From the NCBI GenBank assembly GCA_021846845.1, contig JAJZWB010000031.1, positions 1-32,027 on the forward strand: DNA of 32,027 nt, given 5' to 3'. The stretch is from Actinomycetes bacterium (GTDB lineage: Bacteria; Actinomycetota; Thermoleophilia; Solirubrobacterales; Solirubrobacteraceae). The translations under genes and the position numbers were made by a program. This document shows positions 16,392 through 23,250 of this stretch, in pieces. The notes below the pieces were generated by a model. That model ran no database searches. It was not told where the DNA came from and worked only from the letters and a program-made list of their open reading frames with translations. Within the stretch, counting starts at the first letter, position 1, and each line of letters opens with the position of its first letter.

Positions 16392-16498
16392 GCCGCGTGA
16401 CGGCGGCCGGCCGCGCGTGCCGCGTGACGGCGGCCGGCCACACAGCGGCGTGACCGTGGCCGGCAATGCATGCCGCGTGACCCGCCGGCCGGCCCCGC
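16392..16498. repeat. 27-bp tandem repeat, about four copies
   Basis: Units at 16392-16418 and 16419-16445 are closely similar (GCCGCGTGACGGCGGCCGGC plus seven variable bases). Two further diverged units (26 and 27 bp) run to 16498. The array begins 7 nt upstream of the PaaK-like start codon and fills most of the divergent intergenic region (16386-16550), so promoters of both genes lie in or beside it. Confidence 0.8.
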
Positions 16499-16550
16499 GC
16501 GGTCGCCCGGCGACGGCCCGCCGTGGTGATGTCGCCGGTAGGATCGGGCG

Positions 16551-17588
16551 ATGATCCCGCGGCTCGAGCACGTCGACGCCGAGCGCGTCAAGCGCCTCAC
16601 GCGGGAGCTCGGGGCCGACCTGGTCGGAATAGCGGACGCGGCGGTGCTCAACGAGAACCCGCCCGATCCCGCCGTCCCTCAGACCCCGGAGCGGATCTCA
16701 CCGCACTGCCGCAGCGTGGTCGTGATCGCCTGCCGGATCCCCGTGGCCGCCTTCAGAGCCAAGAGCAACGTCGCCGTTCAGTACATGGACATGGTCGTCC
16801 TGCGGCGGATGGACAGGATCGCCCACCTGGTCTCCGAGGCGCTCGAGCGCGCGGGCCACCCGGCGTTCGCGACCGCCGCTCAGGAGACCGACTGGGACTA
16901 CAAGCGCGCGAGCTACGGGCGGCTGAGCACTCGTCACCTGGGAGTCGAGGCCGGACTGGGAACGCTGGGGCTGGACGTCAACATCCTGACGCCCGAGTTC
17001 GGGCCGCGCGTCTACCTGACGGGGGTTCTGACGGAGGCCGTGCTGGAGCCTGACCCGATCCGCGCCGAGCAGGTGTGCATCGGCGAGAGCTGCTCACGCT
17101 GCCTGCATGCCTGTCCGGCCGACGCCGTCGGCCACTGGGGGTTGAGGAAGGCGGCATGCGCGACGTGCGCGCAGGAGTTCGGCTACATGACCGCGACCGA
17201 CTTCTTCGCCGACTTCGCGCGCCGGCCCGCGGCCGAGCAGCGAACCCGTCTCACAGGACGCCAGCTGTTCGGCTTCTGGCAGGGCCTGCTGCGGGTCGTC
17301 GGCTCGTTCGGCGACTGCCCGCGGTGCCTGGCGGTCTGCCCCGTGGGCGCCGACTACTCGCACCTCGCCGCGCCCCAGCGGGCGATCCCCGAGCGGACCG
17401 AGGAGAAGGTCGCCCGGGGCCGCGCGCAGGCCGAGGCCCGCAGGCGCGGTGCCGAGGTCCCCGGTCTGAGCGAGCGGAACATCCGCTGGGTGGGACCCGC
17501 CGGCTACCGCGGCGGGAGCGTCTCAGGCCGCAAGCGTGAGGCGAACGCGGCCACGAGCCGGCGCCCGTCCGAACCCGGGCGCCGCTGA
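16551..17588 (+). CDS. Double [4Fe-4S] protein of the QueG/reductive-dehalogenase type (first paralogue)
   Basis: A 345-residue soluble protein. The N-terminus (RLTRELGADLVGIAD) is the start typical of epoxyqueuosine reductases and reductive dehalogenases. The middle has GVEAGLGTLGLDV and LTPEFGPRVYLTGVLT, which is closer to reductive dehalogenases than to QueG. The C-terminal half has CIGESCSRCLHACP (C-x4-C-x2-C-x3-CP), a CATC and CPRCLAVCPVG, giving two clusters. In both families this fold binds cobalamin. There is no Tat signal, so it acts in the cytoplasm. A good site, TAGGATCGGG, precedes ATG 16551. The stop overlaps the next gene's start by one base. Substrate unknown; the C-terminal tail of about 40 residues is basic and probably disordered. 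Confidence 0.82.
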   Translation: MIPRLEHVDAERVKRLTRELGADLVGIADAAVLNENPPDPAVPQTPERISPHCRSVVVIACRIPVAAFRAKSNVAVQYMDMVVLRRMDRIAHLVSEALERAGHPAFATAAQETDWDYKRASYGRLSTRHLGVEAGLGTLGLDVNILTPEFGPRVYLTGVLTEAVLEPDPIRAEQVCIGESCSRCLHACPADAVGHWGLRKAACATCAQEFGYMTATDFFADFARRPAAEQRTRLTGRQLFGFWQGLLRVVGSFGDCPRCLAVCPVGADYSHLAAPQRAIPERTEEKVARGRAQAEARRRGAEVPGLSERNIRWVGPAGYRGGSVSGRKREANAATSRRPSEPGRR

Positions 17589-18577
17589 TGGTGGGTCCCG
17601 GCGGCGCGGCCCTGACGGCTTCGGCGATCAAGCAGCGCGCGAGAGAGCTGGGGGCGGACCTAGTGGGGATCGCGGACGGGGCGTTCATGGACCGCCTGCC
17701 CGAGCCCGGCGGAGTCCAGCTGCGACCATCCCGGATCACCGACTTCGACGGCGATCGGGTGATCGTGCTCGCGCGGCGGCTGGGCGCCGGCACCAGCCGG
17801 CTGACGCGCTGGGACGAGCGCCACAAGTACTACAACGACGAGCTCGCGCTGACCGGCCTGGAGCAGACCGCGCTCGAGCTCGTCCTGTGGCTTGAGGACC
17901 GCGGGGTGCCCGCGCTGATCGTCCCGCCGACCCACGTGGACCCGTGGCGCTACTCAGGCGACCCTGAGGCGCACATCGAGCCGCTGCTGTCGCTCGACTA
18001 CGCGGCCGTGGAGGCGGGGCTCGGGACGCTCGGGCTCAACCTGCAACTGCTGACGCCGGAGTTCGGCCCGCGCGTGGTGCTGAGCGCGGTGCTCTGCTCG
18101 GCCGACGTGGACTGCGACGCGCCGATGCAGCGGGCGCTGTGCCTTGGACCCGCGTGCGGGCGCTGCCTGCGGGCGTGCCCGGGGGACGTGATCGGGCACT
18201 GGGAACGAGACTGGCCGGCGTGCGACCGCTACCGCTCGCCGCACGGGTTCGCGCAGCTGACCGAGTTCCTCGGCGAGGTGTTCGACGAGACCGACCCGGA
18301 GGCCAGGGCCGCGATGGTCCGCTCCCGTGAGAGCTTCGACCTGTGGCAGAGCATCCTGCGCGGCGCGGGGGTGCTCACCGGGTGTCGCCGCTGCGCCGAG
18401 GTGTGCCCTGTCGGCGAGGACTACGAGGCGCTGCGCGACGCCCAGGAGGCGATCGCCGAGGGGACCGAGGCCAAGGAGCTGCGCCTGGCCGACATGGTCG
18501 CCGCCGAGCAGCGGTCCGCCCTCCCGAAGGACTACGTCGAGCGACGGCGCTGGATCGGGGAGCTCGGCCGCGACTGA
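17588..18577 (+). CDS. Double [4Fe-4S] protein of the QueG/reductive-dehalogenase type (second paralogue)
   Basis: A 329-residue paralogue of the preceding gene, overlapping it by one base (TGATG), so the two are translated together and probably form a heteromer or act in succession. It shares RARELGADLVGIAD, AVEAGLGTLGLNL, LTPEFGPRVVL, CLGPACGRCLRACPGDVIGHW, and a second set GCRRCAEVCPVG. It differs by a longer insertion (about residues 70-130, including WDERHKYYNDELALTGLEQT and VPPTHVDPWRY) that could change the active-site pocket. It has no signal peptide. As with its partner, cobalamin binding is expected by homology, but the substrate cannot be read from sequence. A GAGCTCGG motif near the stop recurs in the tandem repeat that follows. 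Confidence 0.82.
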   Translation: MVGPGGAALTASAIKQRARELGADLVGIADGAFMDRLPEPGGVQLRPSRITDFDGDRVIVLARRLGAGTSRLTRWDERHKYYNDELALTGLEQTALELVLWLEDRGVPALIVPPTHVDPWRYSGDPEAHIEPLLSLDYAAVEAGLGTLGLNLQLLTPEFGPRVVLSAVLCSADVDCDAPMQRALCLGPACGRCLRACPGDVIGHWERDWPACDRYRSPHGFAQLTEFLGEVFDETDPEARAAMVRSRESFDLWQSILRGAGVLTGCRRCAEVCPVGEDYEALRDAQEAIAEGTEAKELRLADMVAAEQRSALPKDYVERRRWIGELGRD

Positions 18578-18686
18578 GCGACCGCGAGCTCGGCGCCCCG
18601 AGCCGCGCCGGAGCGGTGAGCGCGAGCTCGGCGCCCCGCGCCGGAGCGGTGAGCGCGAACTCGGCTCCCCGAGCCACGCCGGAGCG
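18576..18686. repeat. Imperfect tandem repeat, about three copies of 33-41 bp
   Basis: Copies start near 18576, 18617 and 18650, each with a GCGAGCTCGGCGCCCC-like core and a GCCGGAGCG end. The first overlaps the stop of the preceding gene, whose last codons contain the same GAGCTCGG core. The array lies between the converging Fe-S and transporter genes. Confidence 0.75.
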
Positions 18687-18692
18687 CCGATC

Positions 18693-18706
18693 GCGAGGAT
18701 CCTCGC
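18693..18706. terminator. Palindrome at the convergent junction
   Basis: GCGAGGATCCTCGC is a perfect 14-bp palindrome, flanked on each side by GCGCCGATCGC. It lies between the stops of the Fe-S paralogue (18577) and the transporter (18739). A two-way terminator is the likely role, but no T-run is visible. Confidence 0.4.
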
Positions 18707-18738
18707 AGCGCCGATCGCCTGGGCGGGCCCGGGCGCGT

Positions 18739-19590
18739 CTACGCTTCGGGCGCCCGGGCGCGCCGGTCCGTCTCGGGCCGCGCCAGCAGGATCGCACCGG
18801 CCGTCACGGCCGTGAACGCGAGCACGCGGACGACCCCCAGGGCGCCGGATGGCACCCGCTCGTCGAGCACGACCGTGCCCGCGGCGATCGGCACCGCGTT
18901 GGTGGCCAGCGTGCCAAGGCCCGCGACGGTCAGTGCGGTGCCGCTCTGATAGCCGATCTGCAGCAGCGAGGTCCCGATCAGGTAGCCGCCGATCAGCGGG
19001 ATCGCGAACAGAAGGCGCGCGCCGCCCTGGGTCACGATCTTGGTCGACACGTCGCCCACGGCAAAGAACAGGCCCCCGGCGATGCCCTCCGCGACCGCGC
19101 GCGGCATCAGCCTGCGCCCGGCGGCCAGGACCAGTGCGCCGGCGGCGGCCGTCAGGGCGAGCCAGAGCACGATCGCTGGCGCGGAGCCGCGCGCGCCGCG
19201 CACGTCGCCGCCGCTCAGCGAGACCGCCAGCAGCGCCAGCCCCGCGACTGCGATCGCGGATCCCACGACCTCGTGACGGCCGAGCCGGCGGTGGGTGAGC
19301 CGGGAGGTGGCCACGGCGAGGACGCCGAGGCCACCGGCACCGACGCTCTGGACGAGCGCCAGCGGGGCCAGCGCCAGCGCCAGCACATACAGCCCGAAGC
19401 CGCCGCCCTCCATCCCGAACCCCGCCAGCCACGCGCGGCTGCTCAGCAGCAGCCTCGCGGAGCGCAGCGGATGGCGGAGCGAGAGGTCGGGCAGGCCGCT
19501 GACCGCGCCCTGCTCGCGCACGTAGGCGAGGTTCACCAGGATCGTGGAGAGGAGGGCGGCGGCGAGGCCGACGATCAGGCTGACCGGCAC
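18739..19590 (-). CDS. DMT/EamA-superfamily transporter
   Basis: A 283-residue membrane protein with nine or ten hydrophobic helices in two similar halves, the layout of the drug/metabolite transporter superfamily. The first helix carries LIVGLAAALLSTILVNLAY, and MEGGGFGLYVLAL and GGYLIGTSLLQIGYQSGTAL are the kind of Gly-rich helices seen in EamA and NIPA-like members. It ends with VLAFTAVTAGAILL and a basic tail. The start is GTG 19590; no clear ribosome site precedes it, so it may be leaderless or start a little further in. Immediately upstream is a 17-bp tandem array. The substrate is unknown: amino acids, nucleotides or Mg2+ are all seen in relatives. Confidence 0.8.
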   Translation of the reverse strand: MPVSLIVGLAAALLSTILVNLAYVREQGAVSGLPDLSLRHPLRSARLLLSSRAWLAGFGMEGGGFGLYVLALALAPLALVQSVGAGGLGVLAVATSRLTHRRLGRHEVVGSAIAVAGLALLAVSLSGGDVRGARGSAPAIVLWLALTAAAGALVLAAGRRLMPRAVAEGIAGGLFFAVGDVSTKIVTQGGARLLFAIPLIGGYLIGTSLLQIGYQSGTALTVAGLGTLATNAVPIAAGTVVLDERVPSGALGVVRVLAFTAVTAGAILLARPETDRRARAPEA

Positions 19591-19610
19591 CCGCGGATTT
19601 TCGCCGGCCC

Positions 19611-19729
19611 GACGCCCCTACCACCGGGACGCCCCTACCACCGGAACGCAGCCCGCACCGGGACGCCCCTACCACCGGAACGCAGCTGCCACCGGAACGC
19701 AGGTACCACCGGAACGCAGCTACACCAGC
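19611..19729. repeat. 17-bp tandem array, six units plus one degenerate
   Basis: Units of 17 bp start at 19611, 19628, 19645, 19662, 19679 and 19696, with a degraded seventh at 19713. Two forms are mixed: GACGCCCCTACCACCGG and AACGCAGCTGCCACCGG-like. The array begins 20 nt upstream of the transporter start codon, where its promoter and leader must lie. The period is not a multiple of three, so it is not coding. The next 147 bp (19730-19876) hold no gene I can support. Confidence 0.92.
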
Positions 19730-19876
19730 AGCCGATGTCCGGCAGCAGCAGCGTCTCGGCCGGCAGCCCGGCCGAGACCGCCGCGGCCTCCGCCTGGTCG
19801 GCCAGCCGCCGCGGCTCGGCACGGCGTCACGCGTCGGACGGCGGAGCGACCGCGATCCCGGTGGGCGCGGCCGACG

Positions 19877-20346
19877 TCCAGCCAGCCCCGAGCGGATCCC
19901 CCGCTGCGCGATCAGCTCGTGCCGGCGTCGCATGCGCGCCGGGCTCGCGAACGAGTGGTCGTCGGCGAACATCACGAACTCCTAGTCCAGGCTCTCGAGC
20001 TCGTCCACGATCGACTCGGGCGTGGCGCGGTGAAGCGCAGCGCCCCGTCGCGCGGCAGCGCCAGGCCCGGGCGCCCCGTCGAGCCCCACGGCGCCCGACC
20101 GGTCGACCGTGACCGCGCCCCGGTCGACCAGCTCCACGATCTCGCGCGGCGGCGCCACGCCCTCCCCGATCACGATCGCGTCGATGAACGGCGCCTGGAA
20201 GTCGCCGGGACACAGCGAGGCGTGATGCCCGCCGATCAGCGTCAGCGTTCGATCGTCCAACTGCTTGGCGCGCCGCAGCGCGTCACGCGCGCCATAGGTC
20301 TGCACGACCTGCGCGCTGGCACCGACCACGTCCAGAGCCCGCCTGT
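19877..20346 (-). pseudogene. Remnant of a B12-binding-domain radical SAM protein
   Basis: A decayed gene. The upstream part still reads as the end of a cobalamin-binding domain (LDVVGASAQVVQTYG, then LTLIGGHHASLCPGDFQAPF and IDAIVIGEGVAP, near 20335-20150). The frame then goes through an aberrant Gly/Ala/Arg stretch and rejoins family sequence at RATPESIVDELESLD. The segment that should hold the radical SAM CxxxCxxC cysteines is missing. A TAG stop (19982-19984) follows, and family sequence continues in the same frame as EFVMFADDHSFASPARMRRR before dissolving near 19877. The N-terminal part is also absent: the remnant is joined out of frame to the end of the hemerythrin gene. It is certainly non-functional. 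Confidence 0.8.
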
Positions 20347-20879
20347 GAGCAGACCCAGCCCTCGGGCGCGCGTCCGGCGGCGAGGAACTCGCTCAGATCG
20401 GCAGCGGCCGCCGACGCGAGCACGGCATCCGCCTGCGGATAGAGGACCGGCTCCTCCTTGGCGTTGTGAGACTCGAGCTGCGCCAGGAGCCGCAGGCAGC
20501 CGTCACGCAGCAAGGCCCGATCGCCCACCACGGCCCGATCGCGCGGCACCGCCCCGTTTGGCCCGGCCCCCAGGCCCGCGTCGATCTGCTCCAGCGTGCG
20601 CCAGATCTCCCCATGCTCGCGCAGCATCACGAACACCGGCGCCATGAGCCCGGCGTCGCGCAGCGGCGGGAAGAGGAGCTCCTCCTCCAGGTAGATGTGG
20701 CGGCGCAGCGCCTCGATCGCGCGTGTCAGCGGCTCGACCTCGACGCGATCGGCGACCAGACCCTCAAGGAACGCGGCGATGCCCCGGTCGATCTCCCGGT
20801 GCTCACGCTCCAGCGCGCCGGCCAGCGTCTCGCCGGTCCCCTGCTCGCCCTCCGATTCGGTGTTCCCTGGCGTGCTCAC
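20283..20879 (-). CDS. Hemerythrin-domain protein
   Basis: A 198-residue protein with one hemerythrin-like four-helix domain that should bind a di-iron centre. Candidate ligands in order: His of LEREHREIDRG, the HIYLEEELLF motif (HxxxE), His of MLREHGEIW, and the ESHNAKEEPVLYP motif with His and Glu. It starts with GTG 20879. The normal domain ends near AAGRAPEGWVC; the last 20 residues (SQAGSGRGRCQ and on) are an accidental extension into the radical-SAM remnant in a different frame, so the original stop has been lost in a deletion. It is divergent from the RIC-type gene at 21005, also a hemerythrin-fold protein. Oxygen or NO sensing, or iron handling, is the likely role. Confidence 0.85.
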   Translation of the reverse strand: MSTPGNTESEGEQGTGETLAGALEREHREIDRGIAAFLEGLVADRVEVEPLTRAIEALRRHIYLEEELLFPPLRDAGLMAPVFVMLREHGEIWRTLEQIDAGLGAGPNGAVPRDRAVVGDRALLRDGCLRLLAQLESHNAKEEPVLYPQADAVLASAAAADLSEFLAAGRAPEGWVCSQAGSGRGRCQRAGRADLWRA

Positions 20880-20905
20880 CGGCGCAACCTAGCACGGATC
20901 AGCTA

Positions 20906-20930
20906 TTTTTCACAGTCACAATGGGAAAGT
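20906..20930. promoter_or_regulatory. Candidate operator in the hemerythrin/RIC divergent region
   Basis: The sequence around CACAGTCACA (20911-20920) sits in an AT-rich island of the 125-bp divergent region. It shares GCTATTT and CACAGTCA with the perfect palindrome upstream of the ferredoxin (22166-22190). Its right half is degenerate: about 6 of 10 arm positions still pair. Confidence 0.45.
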
Positions 20931-21004
20931 GCCTCAGCCGAGCATCAGCCAGACGGGGGCGCGTGGAGCGGATCGGATGAACCACCAATCAGCATGAGGA
21001 CCCG

Positions 21005-21709
21005 ATGATCGATCCCGACTCGAGCCTTGGCGAGCTTGCGGCCGAGGCCCCACTTCGCTGCGCGCTGTTCGAGCGCCTGCGGTTCGACTACTGCTGCGGC
21101 GGCGGCCAGACGCTCTCCCAGGCCTGCGAGCAGCGCGGGCTGGACGTGGAGACAGTCCGCCGCATGCTCGAGGCGCTGGAGGAGACCCGGCACGACCAGC
21201 ATGCGGCCGACGCCCGCGACTGGCGCCAATCGTCGATCGGCGAGCTCTGCGATCACATCGTCACCTCGCACCACGACAGGATGCGAGCCGAGCTCCCGCG
21301 CATCGAGGAACTGGTCTGCACGGTCGCGCGCGTTCACGGCGAGCGGCGCTCGGAGCTTCACTTCCTCAAGCGCCTGTTCGTGACGATCCGCAAGGACCTG
21401 GAGTCACACATGGACAGCGAGGAGGGCGTCCTGTTCCCCGCCTGCCGCGCGGCCGAGGCGAGCGGCACCGAGGTCGACCGGGACCTGCTCGCGGCGCACG
21501 AGCGTGAGCACGCCTCGACCGGCGACGCGATCGCTGCGCTGAGCGACCTGACCAACGGCTACGACGCGACCGACGCGCTGTGCCGCACCCACGGATCGCT
21601 GCTGGAGGCGCTCCGGCAGTTCGAGCTCGACCTCCACCGGCACATCCACGAGGAGAACAACATCCTGTTCCAGCGCGCGCGGGAGCTCGCGGGCGCATCG
21701 GTGCGCTGA
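21005..21709 (+). CDS. RIC/YtfE/ScdA-type iron-sulfur cluster repair di-iron protein
   Basis: A 234-residue protein with the two-part layout of RIC proteins (YtfE, ScdA). The N-terminal DUF542/ScdA-like domain (residues 1-60) carries the signature FDYCCGGGQTL near residues 27-37. A hemerythrin-like domain (about 75-230) follows, with di-iron ligand candidates in CDHIVTSHHDRM, the ESHMDSEEGVLFP motif, LAAHEREH and the final LHRHIHEENNILF. Such proteins repair Fe-S clusters damaged by nitric oxide or oxidants, possibly by donating iron. GAGGA precedes ATG 21005 by 7 nt. The gene is divergent from the hemerythrin gene and converges with a ferredoxin. The final codons and stop lie inside a segment that is repeated 63 bp downstream. 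Confidence 0.92.
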   Translation: MIDPDSSLGELAAEAPLRCALFERLRFDYCCGGGQTLSQACEQRGLDVETVRRMLEALEETRHDQHAADARDWRQSSIGELCDHIVTSHHDRMRAELPRIEELVCTVARVHGERRSELHFLKRLFVTIRKDLESHMDSEEGVLFPACRAAEASGTEVDRDLLAAHEREHASTGDAIAALSDLTNGYDATDALCRTHGSLLEALRQFELDLHRHIHEENNILFQRARELAGASVR

Positions 21710-21789
21710 GGAGCGGGAGCGGACCGCGAGGCGCGAGCGCCCCGGCCCCTGTGCGGAGCATCGGTGCCCTGAGGAGCGGGAGCGGACCG
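21695..21789. repeat. 32-bp repeat with 63-bp period carrying the RIC stop
   Basis: The 32-nt segment 21695-21726, which includes the last codons and the TGA of the RIC gene, recurs at 21758-21789 with one mismatch. The 31 bp between are unique. It looks like a duplication of a gene end. Confidence 0.85.
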
Positions 21790-21805
21790 GGCCCCGGCCC
21801 CGGTC
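21785..21805. terminator. Hairpin between RIC and ferredoxin genes
   Basis: Arms GACCGGG and CCCGGTC with a 7-nt GC-rich loop, between the stops of two convergent genes (21709 and 21839). No T-run follows. Confidence 0.4.
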
Positions 21806-21838
21806 ATCGCCGGCCGAGGCGGCTTCACCCGGAGCGGC

Positions 21839-22108
21839 TCATGGCCGCACCTGCCTGAAGTAGGCCGCGTTCCTGGCGATGAATGACTCCCACTCCGGCG
21901 GGACCTGATCCTCGGAGGTGATCGCATCGACCGGGCATGCCTCGACACAGGCGTCGCAGTCGATGCACTCCTCGGGGTCGATGTAGAGCTGCTCGGCCTC
22001 CTCGAACCGCGGATCGCCCGGGGTCGGATGGATGCAGTCGACCGGGCAGACCTCCGTGCAGCTGGCGTCCTTGACGCCGATGCAGGGCTCGTTGATCACG
22101 TACGCCAT
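21839..22108 (-). CDS. fdxA: Seven-iron ferredoxin (3Fe-4S/4Fe-4S, FdxA type)
   Basis: An 89-residue ferredoxin. The first motif, CIGVKDASCTEVCPVDCI, has the C-x7-C-x3-C spacing with a fourth Cys that is typical for the 3Fe-4S side of FdxA ferredoxins. The second, CIDCDACVEACPVDAI, is a canonical 4Fe-4S site. The C-terminal tail (PPEWESFIARNAAYF) is also typical. Such proteins carry electrons in actinobacteria, including to cytochromes P450; a P450 gene lies 1.1 kb upstream on the same strand. GAGGAG precedes ATG 22108 by 6 nt. A perfect 25-bp inverted repeat lies 58-82 bp upstream of the start, a candidate operator. Confidence 0.93.
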   Translation of the reverse strand: MAYVINEPCIGVKDASCTEVCPVDCIHPTPGDPRFEEAEQLYIDPEECIDCDACVEACPVDAITSEDQVPPEWESFIARNAAYFRQVRP

Positions 22109-22165
22109 CGGCGCTCCTCACCTTTCATCAGAGTGGCACCGTGCAACGGTAGCACCGGTCCCGCT

Positions 22166-22190
22166 ATTTGCACAGTCAGTCTGTGCAAAT
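22166..22190. promoter_or_regulatory. Perfect 25-bp inverted repeat upstream of the ferredoxin
   Basis: Arms ATTTGCACAG and CTGTGCAAAT are exact reverse complements around a 5-nt centre TCAGT. The AT-rich site is 57 nt upstream of the fdxA start and 22 nt past the end of the reductase-like gene; it has the size and symmetry of an operator for a dimeric repressor or activator. A degenerate relative occurs at 20906-20930. Confidence 0.7.
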
Positions 22191-22212
22191 TATCTCAGGG
22201 CCAACCTGCTCG

Positions 22213-23013
22213 CTAGCGGTACTCGGGGTTCTCGAAGTCGAACCGGCAACCCGCGTCCCACGCGGCGCGCTGGTTGCCGTGGGCCGGCATGCCACCCGCG
22301 TCCTTGAGCATCCGGGCCATGTGCAGCAGGTTCCAGGTCAGGAACGTCGTGTTGCGATTGGTGAAGTCGTTCTCCGGCCCGCCAGAGCCCTCGTCGAGAT
22401 AGCTCGGGCCCGGCCCCGCCTCCCCCAGCCATGCGGCGTCGGCCTGGGGCGGGATCACGTAGCCGAGATGCTGCAGCGAGTACAGGACGTTCATCGCGCA
22501 GTGCTTGGCGCCGTCCTCGTTGCCCGTGACGATGCACCCACCGACACGTCCGTAGTATGCGTACTGACCGGCGTCGTTGAGCAGGTGGCTGTTGCCATAC
22601 AGGCGCTCGATCACGCGGGTGCAGACCGATGACTTCTCGCCCAGCCAGATCGGCGTCAGGAGCACGAGGATGTCGGCGGCCATCACGCGCTCGTGGATCG
22701 CCGGCCACTCGTCCCGTTCCCAGCCGTGATCCGTCATGTCCGGATAGACGCCGCTCGCGATCTCGTGATCGACGGCGCGGATCTGGTCGACGGACACCCC
22801 GTTTCGCCTCATGATCGAGATCGAGAGGTCCGCGAGGCCCTGCGTGTGCGAGCGCTCCGGAGAGCGCTTCAGGGTGCAGTTGACAAACAGGGCTCGGAGG
22901 TCGCTGAAGTCCCAGCGCGACTCAGAGCAGAGCCGCTCCTGGCTGTCGCTCAGGCGCGCCTGCGGGGCGCTGCGATCGGGTGTGCCGTGCTCGTCTCCGG
23001 CGGTCTGGCTCAT
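22213..23013 (-). CDS. Flavodoxin-like NAD(P)H-dependent FMN reductase-family protein
   Basis: A 266-residue protein. After a 38-residue variable N-terminus (Ser/Gln/Glu-rich), the flavodoxin-like fold starts with LRALFVNCTLKRSPERSHTQ, whose loop would bind the FMN phosphate. The next strand, ILVLLTPIWLGEKSSVCTRV, is the family's second flavin-contact loop. YGRVGGCIVTGNEDGAKH follows, with GNEDG in the third loop. The family covers quinone and flavin reductases and iron-sulfur flavoproteins; the electron partner is not known. GAAGGAG precedes ATG 23013. It lies upstream of the ferredoxin gene on the same strand, though the palindrome between them suggests separate control. The 237 bp upstream of it (23014-23250) show no gene. 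Confidence 0.85.
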   Translation of the reverse strand: MSQTAGDEHGTPDRSAPQARLSDSQERLCSESRWDFSDLRALFVNCTLKRSPERSHTQGLADLSISIMRRNGVSVDQIRAVDHEIASGVYPDMTDHGWERDEWPAIHERVMAADILVLLTPIWLGEKSSVCTRVIERLYGNSHLLNDAGQYAYYGRVGGCIVTGNEDGAKHCAMNVLYSLQHLGYVIPPQADAAWLGEAGPGPSYLDEGSGGPENDFTNRNTTFLTWNLLHMARMLKDAGGMPAHGNQRAAWDAGCRFDFENPEYR

Positions 23014-23250
23014 GCTCGCTCCTTCAGTCGTTGGTCGATGGGTTCCAGCACCGGGGTTGGATCGTCCGCGAACGGCTTCGCGGCCCCCACGATCCGGCAG
23101 CGTAAGCGCGGCGGAGGCGGCGCCTGCGCGGACCGGCTCGATGGCCTCCCGCGGCCGCCGGATCCCGTCGGCTCGCGCGGGCGGCCCGCTCGCCCCGCTC
23201 GGGGCGCCATGGGCACGCGGCCCGCCCGCCCCGGTCTGCGCTCGGCCCGC

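Noticed and set aside
16142-16651. Minus-strand frame crossing the start of the first Fe-S paralogue
   Set aside because: It is a shadow of the PaaK-like gene, the repeat and the Fe-S gene, with no domain.
18576-18686. CRISPR-like repeat
   Set aside because: Copies are imperfect, contiguous and include a gene end; there are no unique spacers of constant length.
17954-19975. A 673-codon minus-strand frame spanning the Fe-S paralogue, the transporter and the 17-bp array
   Set aside because: It is antisense to the second Fe-S protein and out of frame with the transporter. Only its first 33 codons match a family, and those belong to the radical-SAM remnant.
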